Positions 16,679 through 24,235 of a DNA stretch of 64,000 nt are shown in pieces. The notes under the pieces were generated by a model that was not told where the DNA came from, did not search any database, and worked only from the letters and a program-made list of their open reading frames with translations. The stretch comes from Mesorhizobium wenxiniae (GTDB lineage: Bacteria > Pseudomonadota > Alphaproteobacteria > Rhizobiales > Rhizobiaceae). Positions within the stretch are counted from its first letter, which is position 1, and every line of letters starts with the position of its first letter. Position numbers and translations under genes: made by a program. Location: contig NZ_NPKH01000028.1 of NCBI RefSeq assembly GCF_002284535.1, positions 1 through 64,000 on the forward strand, in the 5' to 3' direction.

Positions 16679-17903
16679 CGCCACGTGCTTCGCCAGCCAT
16701 GACGACTGCAGTCTCGAGCACGGCTGCAAGCAGCGCGACTCGGACTGCGTCGAGCAGGATTCCTCCGTCGAGTTCGCTTGGGCTGCCGATGAACAGGCTG
16801 ATGGTGTCGGCGAAGATCTGCCAAGTTGCGAGATCATGCGCTCCGATCAGTCTTGTCAGGCCATACCACATCCAGGCGCCGATCCAGGAGATGGCCTGAT
16901 AGGCGATGACGAAGGTGACAAGCGTCGCAAGGCCGGCACTGAGCGTCAGCTTGAGACAAGTCCAGACCGGCGAATAGCGGCTGCGGTAGCCGCCAACGAA
17001 GTGCGTCGCGAAATCCTTCAGCCACTTTTGCCATGAGGTCGTGCGCGATAGCGCAGGACCGGGAGCGGCCGGCGCGGAAAGCTCATAGCCGTTGATGATC
17101 GCCGCCATCACCAGCCAGACAATCGGCAGCAACGCGAAAAAGAAAAGATTCTGAAGCTGCTCTCCGAAGGGAAGCGGCCGGAATTCCACCGGAACGAACT
17201 GGCCGGCGGCAGCCGCCGAAGTTACGGGCGCAAACAAATCGAGGCTGAGCTGCAGCGCCGCGCCTGCGCCAAGCCAGCGGATGAACTGGTCTTTCCATAC
17301 GCCGAGCGCGTAGAGACCGATGAAGACCCAAGCTGCGTCCGTCGCCACGATCAGCAGCCGCCAGTAGGGGTGAGAGGCGCGCGCATTCAGTCGCTTGGCG
17401 GCAAAACGCACCAGCCAGCAAATGACGATCGACAGTACCACGCCGCTTGACTGAAGAATGGCGAAGATGTCGACGCTCTTGCCGAGTTCGGCTTGGGCCA
17501 GCGCCATGCGCGAATATTCGCGAACCGTATCGCCAAGAAAGCCCCAGGCGGCATAATAGGCGAAGAAAGGCAGGATCGCAGCGGCGGTAATCGCCAGGAT
17601 CGGCTCGCGTTTTGTTTCGTCCGCTCCTTTTGCTTGTTGCCTCAGTGCCGCCACCGCCGGCATATGCGGCCGGAGCACCACGAACATCATGACCAGCACC
17701 GTCAGCTTGGCGAGAATCACCAGCGACAGCATGACCATTCCGCCCAGCGGGAATTGGAGGCCGATCGTCACGGCGCCCTGTAGCAGCAGATCATGAGCGA
17801 TCACACCGAGGCAGCCGACCAGCAATAGCTGCGGCCAGCACTGGACAAGCAACCGCGTGGTTACTGCAAGAGGCCGGTATATGTCGTCAATCGTCGTGGT
17901 CAT
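16659..17903 (-). CDS. Polytopic inner-membrane protein of unknown function
   Basis: 414 residues from ATG 17903 (MTTTIDDIYRPLAV); an upstream extension to 18020 lacks protein character. About nine hydrophobic segments, for example LLLVGCLGVIAHDLLL, MVMLSLVILAKLTVLVMMFV, AILPFFAYYAAWGFLG, LLIVATDAAWVFIGLYALGV, LLPIVWLVMAAIINGY and LATLVTFVIAYQAISWIG. It converges on the three anchored beta-domain genes with a 20-bp overlap of coding ends, which suggests old linkage. No transporter or enzyme motif recognised. Confidence 0.75.
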   Translation of the reverse strand: MTTTIDDIYRPLAVTTRLLVQCWPQLLLVGCLGVIAHDLLLQGAVTIGLQFPLGGMVMLSLVILAKLTVLVMMFVVLRPHMPAVAALRQQAKGADETKREPILAITAAAILPFFAYYAAWGFLGDTVREYSRMALAQAELGKSVDIFAILQSSGVVLSIVICWLVRFAAKRLNARASHPYWRLLIVATDAAWVFIGLYALGVWKDQFIRWLGAGAALQLSLDLFAPVTSAAAAGQFVPVEFRPLPFGEQLQNLFFFALLPIVWLVMAAIINGYELSAPAAPGPALSRTTSWQKWLKDFATHFVGGYRSRYSPVWTCLKLTLSAGLATLVTFVIAYQAISWIGAWMWYGLTRLIGAHDLATWQIFADTISLFIGSPSELDGGILLDAVRVALLAAVLETAVVMAGEARGVRSAAR

Positions 17904-18385
17904 CGCGTCGGGTTTTGTGCTCCGGTCCGGACTTAAGATGTTGTTCGTCAGACGATCCCCCAAATCCAAAAGGAGGGGTTGCATTGGCGGAGGGAGGACC
18001 TGAAAACCAACCTTGTCCACGGATCTGCGATCACCTTCGTAGTTGGGGTGTTCGGCTGATGCTGTTCATTTGACCCGTTCAATCTGCGGACCCGGGTCGA
18101 CTGGCGGAGCCGGCGTGCAATCTTGCCCCTTGCATTCTTGCCCCTTGCATTCCTCGACAGGGTTATCGGCTGGTGGAAGGCAGTTTTGGCCATCGCAATG
18201 AACTGCCGGCTCCGGCGCTTCTTCGTGGTTAGGCGGATCAAGCTCATCCTCAGCGCATCCTACTAATCACATCGCTCCGGCATTAGTTCCGAGGCAGATA
18301 GCCTCCTCGTAGGATTTTGGGAGTACTGGTTTGCTCGCGCCAATGTCGCGTAGATAGCGCGAACTTGAGGGAGCTACCAGTCCTC
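17904..18385. other. Gap with a 15-bp tandem duplication, no supported gene
   Basis: 482 bp. Contains two adjacent copies of CTTGCCCCTTGCATT (18122-18136 and 18137-18151). Minus-strand frames here read as Arg-rich low-complexity sequence and are not convincing. It forms the left boundary of the small-gene accessory region. Confidence 0.5.
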
Positions 18386-18538
18386 CTAGGTCCGCTCGCC
18401 GAACTCTGCGCCGTTTCCGGGCGTCGGACGCCAATCGTCGGGTGGAATCTGGATGACCTCCGCCTCTGTGCGGCCAAACTCCCGGCCGATTTGAAATGCC
18501 GCATACAGCGCGCCAAGACCGATTAGGAATCGAAGCAT
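18386..18538 (-). CDS. Small membrane-associated protein, 50 aa
   Basis: Reads MLRFLIGLGALYAAFQIGRE, then FGRTEAEV and a Pro/Gly-rich tail ending GERT: a short hydrophobic helix followed by a polar tail. It has a strong ribosome-binding site (AAGGAGAT) seven bases before the ATG and a GGAAC-N17-GTT promoter motif ending 23 bp upstream of the start. No family recognised. The combination of promoter, ribosome-binding site and hydrophobic helix makes it a credible gene despite the length; probably a stress-induced membrane peptide. Confidence 0.6.
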   Translation of the reverse strand: MLRFLIGLGALYAAFQIGREFGRTEAEVIQIPPDDWRPTPGNGAEFGERT

Positions 18539-18560
18539 TTGAGATCTCCTTCGGCGGTAG

Positions 18561-18585
18561 AACTACACGGCCGACAGTCAGTTCC
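18561..18585 (-). promoter_or_regulatory. EcfG-type (general stress) promoter, minus strand
   Basis: GGAAC (18585-18581) and GTT (18563-18561) separated by 17 bases, matching the alphaproteobacterial general-stress sigma consensus GGAAC-N16/17-(C)GTT except for A before GTT. It points at the 50-aa gene starting at 18538 and is back to back with a perfect copy on the other strand. Confidence 0.65.
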
Positions 18586-18593
18586 ACAGGGGC

Positions 18594-18618
18594 GGAACCA
18601 CAACGTTCAACATTCGTT
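18594..18618 (+). promoter_or_regulatory. EcfG-type (general stress) promoter, plus strand
   Basis: GGAAC (18594-18598), 16 bases, then CGTT (18615-18618): an exact match to the consensus. It is followed by AAGGAGGAC (18637-18645) and the ATG of a DUF3606-like gene at 18652, giving a leader of about 25 nt. Confidence 0.75.
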
Positions 18619-18651
18619 GCCACTGACAGTGGGCCAAGGAGGACGCCACAG

Positions 18652-18831
18652 ATGGCGGACAAGAGGACGAGCGACACGAGCCGAGTTAAGAAGGGTGCAG
18701 AACTTGAAGTTGAGCACCTGGCGGAGATGACAGACGTAACGCCCAAACAGGCACGGGCATTGCTTCGCAAGCACGGCGCGGACTGGCAGCGGCTGAGGGC
18801 CGAAGCTGAAGATTTGAAGAAAGACGATTAG
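18652..18831 (+). CDS. DUF3606-like small protein
   Basis: 59 residues, ATG 18652 behind AAGGAGGAC. After a polar N-terminus (MADKRTSDTSRVKKG) it has one helical domain with VEHLAEMTDVTPKQARALL and RKHGADWQRLRAEAEDL, the pattern of DUF3606 (two helices joined by a turn, HG in the middle). Function of the family is unknown; members are frequent in rhizobial stress regulons, which agrees with the promoter here. Related domains are encoded at 20271-20450 and on the minus strand from 20119. Confidence 0.75.
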   Translation: MADKRTSDTSRVKKGAELEVEHLAEMTDVTPKQARALLRKHGADWQRLRAEAEDLKKDD

Positions 18832-18926
18832 TCGGGTCGATCTCTCCGGCCGGCGCGATTCAGGCGTAGTCTCGCCTGACTGGCGACCTACTTGCGCACA
18901 AGCCAGTCCAGCGCGTCTGAATCGAC

Positions 18927-19127
18927 ATGCTCGTGGCGGCAATCCTTAACCGGGCGGACCGTCGGGACACCGTTTCGATCAAAGCGACATTGAATCATAT
19001 TCGGCACGCCGCGCCTCATCTGGTCGCATCCAACGACGAGCTAATCGAGGCTGTTATAGAGGCAGCTACTGCCCTAGGCCTGTCCGTGGCTTCCGATGGG
19101 GCGAGCAGTAGCCGTTCGTTAGCTTGA
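18927..19127 (+). CDS. Small protein, tandem paralogue 1
   Basis: 66 residues. The core DTVSIKATLNHIRHAAPHLV and NDELIEAVIEAATALG aligns with the next small gene (GTVSVKAIVAAVRQDGPHLE; DKALIELIVTAAPAFG), sharing T-V-S-[IV]-K-A, PHL and LI-E. ATG 18927 follows an in-frame stop directly; no good ribosome-binding site is visible, so the start is uncertain. Conservation between the two copies is the main evidence for coding. No named family. Confidence 0.55.
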   Translation: MLVAAILNRADRRDTVSIKATLNHIRHAAPHLVASNDELIEAVIEAATALGLSVASDGASSSRSLA

Positions 19128-19217
19128 GCGCCGGTTATCCTCGCCCCTCTACCATTTGTGCGCGGCCCAAAATAACCTGTTGATCTTCCGACGCAAAGTG
19201 CCAACAAATGGGCGCTT

Positions 19218-19463
19218 GTGGCTTATGGCCGGGGGCCGCCTCAGGTGAATGCTAAGACGAATTGTGAGCGCGAAGCCGTGGACCTTGTCCATGAGGCCAT
19301 CCACAAGATCCCCTACGGTGGCACGGTCTCTGTCAAGGCCATTGTAGCAGCGGTTCGCCAAGATGGCCCTCATCTCGAATGCACGGACAAGGCGCTGATC
19401 GAGCTTATCGTGACGGCAGCTCCGGCGTTCGGACGCGCGGTAGCATTCGACCTCCACGAATGA
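19218..19463 (+). CDS. Small protein, tandem paralogue 2
   Basis: 81 residues from GTG 19218; GTG 19245 (VNAKTNCEREAV) is an alternative that gives a length like paralogue 1. Helical protein with AVDLVHEAIHKIPYGGTVSV, then KAIVAAVRQDGPHLECTDKA. Similarity to the preceding gene indicates a local duplication followed by divergence. Function unknown. Confidence 0.55.
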   Translation: MAYGRGPPQVNAKTNCEREAVDLVHEAIHKIPYGGTVSVKAIVAAVRQDGPHLECTDKALIELIVTAAPAFGRAVAFDLHE

Positions 19464-19491
19464 TGCTGCAGCAAACACGTCGTCCCTTTGC

Positions 19492-19516
19492 GGAACTCTT
19501 CAGCAATCAGAGAGTT
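19492..19516 (+). promoter_or_regulatory. EcfG-type (general stress) promoter
   Basis: GGAAC (19492-19496), 17 bases, GTT (19514-19516), with A before GTT. The predicted transcript would start near 19524, so translation probably begins at ATG 19537 rather than 19528 of the downstream gene. Confidence 0.6.
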
Positions 19517-19527
19517 GCGCACCAAAG

Positions 19528-19725
19528 ATGATCGTTATGGCAACTCACGACAAAGACCGTGCCTTCCGAGAGTTGATCAGATCGGAAGACTACCGACGCA
19601 AGCTTCGAGATCTGCTAAGATTGGACGGCGAACAGACTTTGCCACCGAGGCTTCTTGCGTTGGCGGTGGAGCTTCAGGAGGAGCTTGAGCGGGGAGGGAT
19701 AGACTTCGCTGACGAGAACCCCTAG
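19528..19725 (+). CDS. Small charged helical protein
   Basis: 65 residues from ATG 19528, or 62 from ATG 19537 (MATHDKDRAFREL). Composition is strongly helical and charged (RSEDYRRKLRDLLRLDG; LALAVELQEELERGG). The promoter motif upstream suggests the second ATG. The 3' half is antisense to a minus-strand frame that starts at 20119; both cannot be fully real at their 3' ends. No family recognised. Confidence 0.55.
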   Translation: MIVMATHDKDRAFRELIRSEDYRRKLRDLLRLDGEQTLPPRLLALAVELQEELERGGIDFADENP

Positions 19726-20119
19726 TCCACCAGCTACCAATCTCAGCCGTCCATATCCAGTGGCTCATGTTCCGGCTGCGCGTGCCACGTTGCCTGGCGC
19801 CGATCGCGCATGTCGAAAACTGGCCACAGACCGGACAGGGGTTGAAATGATCAGCCTCGCATTTGCCCTGCCGCTTGCCGATTACGGGCGGCAGGTCAAT
19901 ATCCGAGAGTGCCACTGCCGGACTTCGTCTTCGAAGCGCCGCAATGACCTCCGTTAGCACCGCACGGCTGGCCCCATGCCGCCGGATCAGCTCGCGCACT
20001 TGGTCGGACCGGACGCCGTTTTCCTTGGCGAAGCGGTGAATTTCTAGATCATTCCCAGGCGACAGTTGACCACGGTCTCGATCGGGCATCCTCGTCATAG
20101 TCGGACAGCACTCGTTCAT
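19577..20119 (-). CDS. DUF3606-like domain with doubtful C-terminal extension
   Basis: 180-residue frame. Residues about 25-62 (LEIHRFAKENGVRSDQVREL, then IRRHGASRAVLTEVIAALR) match the DUF3606 pattern. After this the sequence becomes low-complexity with two CxxC-like pieces (CPVCGQFSTC) and runs antisense through the plus-strand gene at 19528. DUF3606 proteins are normally about 60 residues, so the stop may have been lost, or the extension is real but unusual. Confident only about the N-terminal domain. Confidence 0.4.
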   Translation of the reverse strand: MNECCPTMTRMPDRDRGQLSPGNDLEIHRFAKENGVRSDQVRELIRRHGASRAVLTEVIAALRRRSPAVALSDIDLPPVIGKRQGKCEADHFNPCPVCGQFSTCAIGARQRGTRSRNMSHWIWTAEIGSWWTRGSRQRSLSLPAQAPPEAPPPTQEASVAKSVRRPILADLEACVGSLPI

Positions 20120-20225
20120 GACTGCATTCTCTTGGCCTTACGCTCCAGCGTGGCCCGTTCCTCCTGTTGGCCAAGCGAAACCGCGGAATTGGCCAGAAGG
20201 TTCCCGTAATTCGGGTTGCTTTAAA

Positions 20226-20250
20226 GAAACATTCGGCCTCGCTCTGCGTT
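20226..20250 (+). promoter_or_regulatory. Near-consensus EcfG-type promoter
   Basis: GAAAC (20226-20230), 16 bases, CGTT (20247-20250); one mismatch from GGAAC-N16-CGTT. The DUF3606-like gene starts 20 bp downstream at 20271. Confidence 0.45.
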
Positions 20251-20270
20251 CGTCTCTATGGAGCTGCCCT

Positions 20271-20450
20271 ATGAGCGAGGATGATAGTAAGGGAAGGCCG
20301 GATAGCGGGTCTGCCGTCGAGACTTTGGCCCGGCAATTGGCCAGGCAAACAGGCATCTCGGAGTCTGATGCTCGGGTGCTGATCGAACTGATCGGCACCA
20401 ATTGGAATTCATTGTTGCGTGAGGCCCGGCTGTTGAAATCGCGGCGTTGA
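20271..20450 (+). CDS. DUF3606-like small protein
   Basis: 59 residues from ATG 20271, with GGAG 8 bases upstream; the frame is open further upstream but without protein character. Domain: VETLARQLARQTGISESDAR then VLIELIGTNWNSLLREARLL, a relative of the protein at 18652 (same helix-turn-helix layout, G-x-x-W instead of HG-x-D-W). Likely stress-induced judging by the promoter-like motif. Function unknown. Confidence 0.7.
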   Translation: MSEDDSKGRPDSGSAVETLARQLARQTGISESDARVLIELIGTNWNSLLREARLLKSRR

Positions 20451-20674
20451 CACTAGGTGCCGAACGGACACGCTTGTGGCCGGCGTCCCTTGGGGGCGTT
20501 GGGGTAGATTGCCTAGTAGAGACACCGGCCGAGCGGATTGGGGTCCGCCGCAAGAGACAATTTCAGCAAGAGCTTCCATTCGGCAACCAGGATCGCGGAG
20601 CACGCTAAACAATTCGTTGATCAACGGCTTGCGATTAGCCTTGCACTGCGCAATTTTCGCGGCAGGGGCCATGG

Positions 20675-20959
20675 TTACCGAGACTGACGCACCCTAGGTG
20701 CGGGCTCGTGCGATACGGTTCCGACATCTACCGTGACTAGGCCGGCTCCTTCGATCCGGACCGTCACCTTGCCGTTCTCGTCATCCACCCGAGTGACAAA
20801 GCCGGTGATCTCGACCTTCTGGCCAGCCTTTGTTCTCTTCAGTGTGTCGATCGAAAAGGGAAAGCTGTAAGAGGGTATGCTCACGCTCGACATGCCGTTG
20901 TCCAGCACCTTCAGGATTGTCACGGTGAGCGTGACTTCGTCGCCGATCTTTACCGCCAT
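20675..20959 (-). CDS. Small beta-rich protein with VSIPSY motif, paralogue 1
   Basis: 94 residues. Predicted beta barrel: GDEVTLTVTILKVLDNGM, VSIPSYSFPFSID, GQKVEITGFVTRVDDENGKV, TVDVGTVSH. A clear paralogue lies at 32693-33001, sharing VSIPSY-[SG]-FP-x-SI, K-x-GQ-x-[IV]-E-x-T-G-x-VTR, and V-x-V-D-[VM]. The layout resembles small OB-fold or RNA-binding-like proteins, but no family is recognised. An EcfG-type promoter lies 59 bp upstream. The two copies bracket the LigD-to-integrase accessory segment. Confidence 0.72.
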   Translation of the reverse strand: MAVKIGDEVTLTVTILKVLDNGMSSVSIPSYSFPFSIDTLKRTKAGQKVEITGFVTRVDDENGKVTVRIEGAGLVTVDVGTVSHEPAPRVRQSR

Positions 20960-21017
20960 GGCCTAGGGCTCCATTTCCAGCCGATCGTGCACGTCGGATA
21001 GTTTCGTCATGCTACTA

Positions 21018-21043
21018 AACATTCAATTTTGCTAAAATGTTCC
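21018..21043 (-). promoter_or_regulatory. EcfG-type (general stress) promoter, minus strand
   Basis: GGAAC (21043-21039), 18 bases, GTT (21020-21018), in an A/T-rich patch. It points at the VSIPSY-motif gene starting at 20959. Confidence 0.6.
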
Positions 21044-21097
21044 GGAACCGATTGCCCGCCCTGCGGCTTGAGTCGCGGTTCGGGGAGTCACAAGTGC

Positions 21098-22868
21098 ATG
21101 AGTAGCGCCGCAGACCGGCTATCATTCATTGAGTTTCAATCGCCGACGTTGGTCGCGAAAGCTCCGCGGGCAGCGACTGGCTGCACGAAGTCAAATACGA
21201 TGGCTACCGCACGCAGCTAATTGTCGATGGCCGCATAGCACGAGCTTTCACGCGCCGCGGCTACGACTGGTCGCATCGATACAAAGGAATTGTCCAGGCA
21301 GCGGCGAACCTACCGGTTAAAGCAGCAATCATCGACGGGGAGGCTGTCGTCCTGGGCGAGACCGGGTTGCCGGACTACCAAGCCCTCGAGCGGGAATTGG
21401 GCAATCCAAACTCGCCGAAGGTCATCTTCTATGCGTTCGACCTGCTGCACCTTAACGGTCGGGATCTCCGGCAACAGCCGCTGGTGAAACGCAAGGCCGC
21501 GCTAGAAAAGCTGGTGAAGGACAGGGCGCCGACACTGACCTATGCCGAGCATCTGGAGGTGAGCGGCAGCGACGTGTTTGAACATGCATGCTGGATGGGC
21601 TTGGAGGGGATCGTATCCAAGCGAGCGGATGCCCCCTATCGCTCAGGTGTGCAGACGAGCTGGCTCAAGGTGAAATGCATCAAGAGCGACACCTTCCCCA
21701 TTGTTGCTTTCGTCGAGAAGCTCGGCGCCCATCCACGCCGCATTGCGTCCCTTTACATAGGCCGCTGGGAAGGCAATCGCCTGCTCTACGCTGGCAAGGC
21801 CCAAAGCGGCTACAGCTTGACGACAGCGCGGCATGTTAGAGAGCGGCTTGATCCACTGATCATCGGCAAGTCGCCTTTATCAGAGCCCATCGTGAAGCCG
21901 AAGGCGACCTGGATCAGACCAGAGGTCCTGGCCGAGGTGCAATTCAGCGGCGTCACCGATCGTGGCATCCTGCGCGAGGCAGTGTTCAAGGGCCTGCGCG
22001 AGGACCTCGTGACGATCCCGGCGAAGTCGCCCGCTCCTTCAAAGAGACGAGAGGCAGTCGGGCAACATGGGGTTCTTCGCGAGAACATTCTGCAATTGCT
22101 TCCGGATGCGGTTTCGCCCTCCAAGGAAGAGCTTGTGCGCTACTGGGAGCGGGTTGCTGATCAAGCGCTGATCCATCTCGGCCGGCGACCGCTGAAGCTG
22201 GTCCGCCATGCTTTGGGGCCACCTTCTACCACAAAGGCAGGCTGCCCGAGATTCCCGCGGCGGTACATCAGTTGCGCGTCCAGAAACGCGAGGGGGGCGA
22301 AGGCGTTCGCGTGTGGGTGGACGACCTTGCCGGTTTGCTCGGGCTGGTCGAGATGAATGCCGTAGAGGTGCATCCCTGGAACGCCACCGTTGACGATATC
22401 GAGCATGCTGATCGCGTCGTGCTGGACCTCGATCCGGGGGAGGGCATCGAGTGGGCGGAAGTGATCGAGACCGCGTTGGCGCTCCGCGACATCATGGAAG
22501 CGGCAGGTCTGGAGAGTTGGCCGAAGGTGACGGGCGGCAAGGGCATTCACTTAATGGGACCGCTTGAGACAAAGATGACCCACGACAGTGCCCGGCAATT
22601 GGCCAAGTCGCTCGCCCAGTGCCTTGTTGAGGCACGCCCCGGTCGTTATCTACTCTCTGCCGCTCCGGCAGCCCGAAGAGGTCGCATCTTTCTTGACTAC
22701 CTTCGCAACGGACGTGGCAACACCGCGGTGGGAGCCTTCTCCCCACGAGCCCGACCGGGCTTCCCAATCGCCCATCCTGTAACGTGGAGCCAAGTTGAGC
22801 GGGGTATTCGGCCCGACGGTTTCACCATCGACCATCCGTTCCGTGCGGCTGCCCGAAGGGCGGCGTAG
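21098..22868 (+). pseudogene. ligD: LigD ATP-dependent ligase/polymerase, two frameshifts
   Basis: The reading frame begins near ATG 21098 (MSSAADRLSFIEFQSPTLVA), shifts at about 21163-21170 and continues as AGSDWLHEVKYDGYR, with the ligase nucleotidyl Lys in KYDGYR. Motifs IDGEAVVL, GLEGIVSKR and WLKVKC (III-V) and the OB-fold EVQFSGVTDRGILREAVF follow. At about 22211-22218 a second shift leads into the polymerase/primase domain (TFYHKGRLPEIP; LDLDPGEGIEWAEVIE; SWPKVTGGKGIHL; FLDYLRNGRGNTAV). Each shift is explained by one lost base. LigD repairs double-strand breaks with Ku; no Ku gene is in the window. As sequenced, no full product is made. There is no phosphoesterase domain. Confidence 0.85.
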
Positions 22869-22914
22869 CCGCTCGCATTCGAAGCTTTTATGCTGCTTAC
22901 CGGCGCCGAAGCGA

Positions 22915-23031
22915 ATGAAGCGGCCGGCGACGCAAAGGGTCAAGCCGGGGATCAAAGCCCGCGTGAAGCATCCCAGGGGCGAGGAAGACCTTCGGCACGC
23001 CTCGCTGCAGGATTTTTGGGATGAAGACTAG
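22915..23031 (+). pseudogene. Possible C-terminal remnant of a second DNA ligase
   Basis: A short frame ending VKPGIKARVKHPRGEEDLRH then ASLQDFWDED. The pattern K-P-G-x-[RK]-ARV-K-x-x-x-GEE-x-LRHA resembles the end of an OB-fold in LigD-type ligases, where RHP/RHA precedes the last strand. It lies just after the broken ligD, which already has its own OB fold, so it may come from another ligase gene, as does the fragment at 32518. Weak evidence, short sequence. Confidence 0.3.
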
Positions 23032-23091
23032 AACGCCGTTTGTGTCTCGAAGACGCGACACGCAAAGTTCACCGGCCCGGCCAAGCGCCGA

Positions 23092-23505
23092 CTATTTGAC
23101 AAGCGCGCAAATGGCGTATGCTGTCAGCGTCCAAGCTGTTGGGGGCGTAGCGGCTACATGCGCTTGTGCTACCCACCCTGGAGCTGGGGAAGTAACCGGC
23201 AAGCTCCTAGAAATCAGAGCATTTGAATTTGACGCGCTGGCACCGCCACCTATGACGACTTTTGGCTTGGGACACCAAGCCTGTGCGGATTTGTCTGGGC
23301 TAGTATCATTCGCACTTGCATATTGGGTGATTTCCCAACCGCTGACGCCGTCCTTCCCCGCTGGACCCGCAGCTCCCATTGCACCTTTAGGTCCCTGCTT
23401 GCCGGGCAGACCTTGTGGACCGACAGGCCCTTGGGGCCCTGGGGGGCCCGCCGTTGCGCAACCTGCAATCAAGGCGACACATGCTAGAGCGCTAATAACT
23501 CTCAT
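23092..23505 (-). CDS. Collagen-like lipoprotein
   Basis: 137 residues from ATG 23505, behind GGGAGGTGG; the longer frame to 23574 lacks support. Lipoprotein signal MRVISALACVALIAGC (lipobox LIAGC). Then 11 Gly-X-Y triplets (GPPGPQGPVGPQGLPGKQGP and on to GKDG), a bacterial collagen-like stalk, and a C-terminal domain with WCPKPKVVIGGGASA and WTLTAYAICA, seen at the tip of other rhizobial GXY proteins. Likely an outer-membrane-anchored trimer exposing a small head. The frame upstream ends in an ATGA overlap with this start. Confidence 0.8.
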   Translation of the reverse strand: MRVISALACVALIAGCATAGPPGPQGPVGPQGLPGKQGPKGAMGAAGPAGKDGVSGWEITQYASANDTSPDKSAQAWCPKPKVVIGGGASASNSNALISRSLPVTSPAPGWVAQAHVAATPPTAWTLTAYAICALVK

Positions 23506-23796
23506 GACCACCTCCCCGGTTTCCCGGTGAGTCCAAAGCCTAGCAGCACGGCGCCCGCCATCGGGAGCGGCCAATGAGGCGGAGGAAAGACCCGCGCTCC
23601 TTCGAGCGCGGCCGACCGGCTGCTCCCGATCTGCAGTGGGCTGGGCGGGGCAGGGGTTGACCCACTGGTTCCCCGATAACAGTTAGTGGCTGCTAATGTT
23701 CCAGGCTCGGCGTAGGCCGACTTGGCCATGACCGGAAATGAGGCCGGTCAGAGAGATCGACCGAACCGCCGCTGTGATCCCGCCTCTACCAAACAT
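23506..23796. other. Leader region of the collagen-like lipoprotein gene
   Basis: 291 bp with no convincing gene. A minus-strand GGAAC-N17-GTT motif lies at 23702-23678, which would give a leader of about 165 nt for the lipoprotein. A minus-strand frame ending in MAGAVLLGFGLTGKPGRWS stops within the ATGA at the lipoprotein start and could be a coupled leader peptide, but nothing else supports it. Confidence 0.4.
23678..23702 (-). promoter_or_regulatory. EcfG-type (general stress) promoter, minus strand
   Basis: GGAAC (23702-23698), 17 bases, GTT (23680-23678), with T before GTT. Oriented towards the collagen-like lipoprotein gene, though 170 bp away. Confidence 0.45.
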
Positions 23797-24065
23797 GTGA
23801 GCATCCCCCAATTTACCCCTGACGAGTCTCCTCTGGTTCTCCCCCCGGTCTACGTGAAAGCGAAGCGTTCGGGCATTCGCCATGGGGGCAGCCACGTCGA
23901 GGGAGCCGCCGAGGAACTCATGCTGTGGGACACAAAGGGGCCGAAGTGGACGAAAGCGGTCCAATCATGCGTTGACGCTTTCGAGGGCAGAGTGTCCCCC
24001 AAGAGATCCGTGAAGCCTTAGAGGCGGCGGCCAAGGAGGCGAGCGTGTATCTCTCGCCTGAGTAG
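23797..24065 (+). pseudogene. DUF982 family gene, decayed copy 1
   Basis: From GTG 23797 the frame reads LVLPPVYVKAKRSGIRHGGS, GAAEELMLWDTKGPKWTKAV and VDAFEGRVSP, then is lost in a run of five C (23996-24000). One added base restores QEIREALEAAAKEASVYLSP-E and a stop at 24065. This is the usual length and pattern of DUF982 (PPV-x-V, [GW]-P-x-W-x-x-A, helix with A-x-x-A-A). DUF982 is a small rhizobia-rich family of unknown function. Two further decayed copies follow directly. Confidence 0.65.
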
Positions 24066-24073
24066 GAGGTATC

Positions 24074-24230
24074 ATGGCAAGTCTTTGGTTCGTCCCTCCG
24101 GTGTTCGTGAAGACTGAAACGGACGGTGTCAGGCATGGCTGCAACAATACGAGGGCAGCCCTTGAGCAGCTCAAGAAAGGCTTTCGTGGCTGCCGCTAAG
24201 GAGGCGGAGATGTATCTCTCGCCCGAGTAG
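24074..24230 (+). pseudogene. DUF982 family gene, decayed copy 2 (internal deletion)
   Basis: A good ribosome-binding site (TAGGAGGT) and ATG 24074 start MASLWFVPPVFVKTETDGVR-HG. The middle (the GPKW region) is missing, and the end AFVAAAKEAEMYLSPE is recovered in another frame before a stop at 24230. The start and end match copy 1, so about 110 bp were lost. Not functional as DUF982. Confidence 0.6.
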
Positions 24231-24235
24231 GAGGT

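Noticed and set aside
21098..23031. Ku gene accompanying LigD
   Set aside because: No frame in the neighbourhood has a Ku-type beta-barrel pattern; if present it lies elsewhere.
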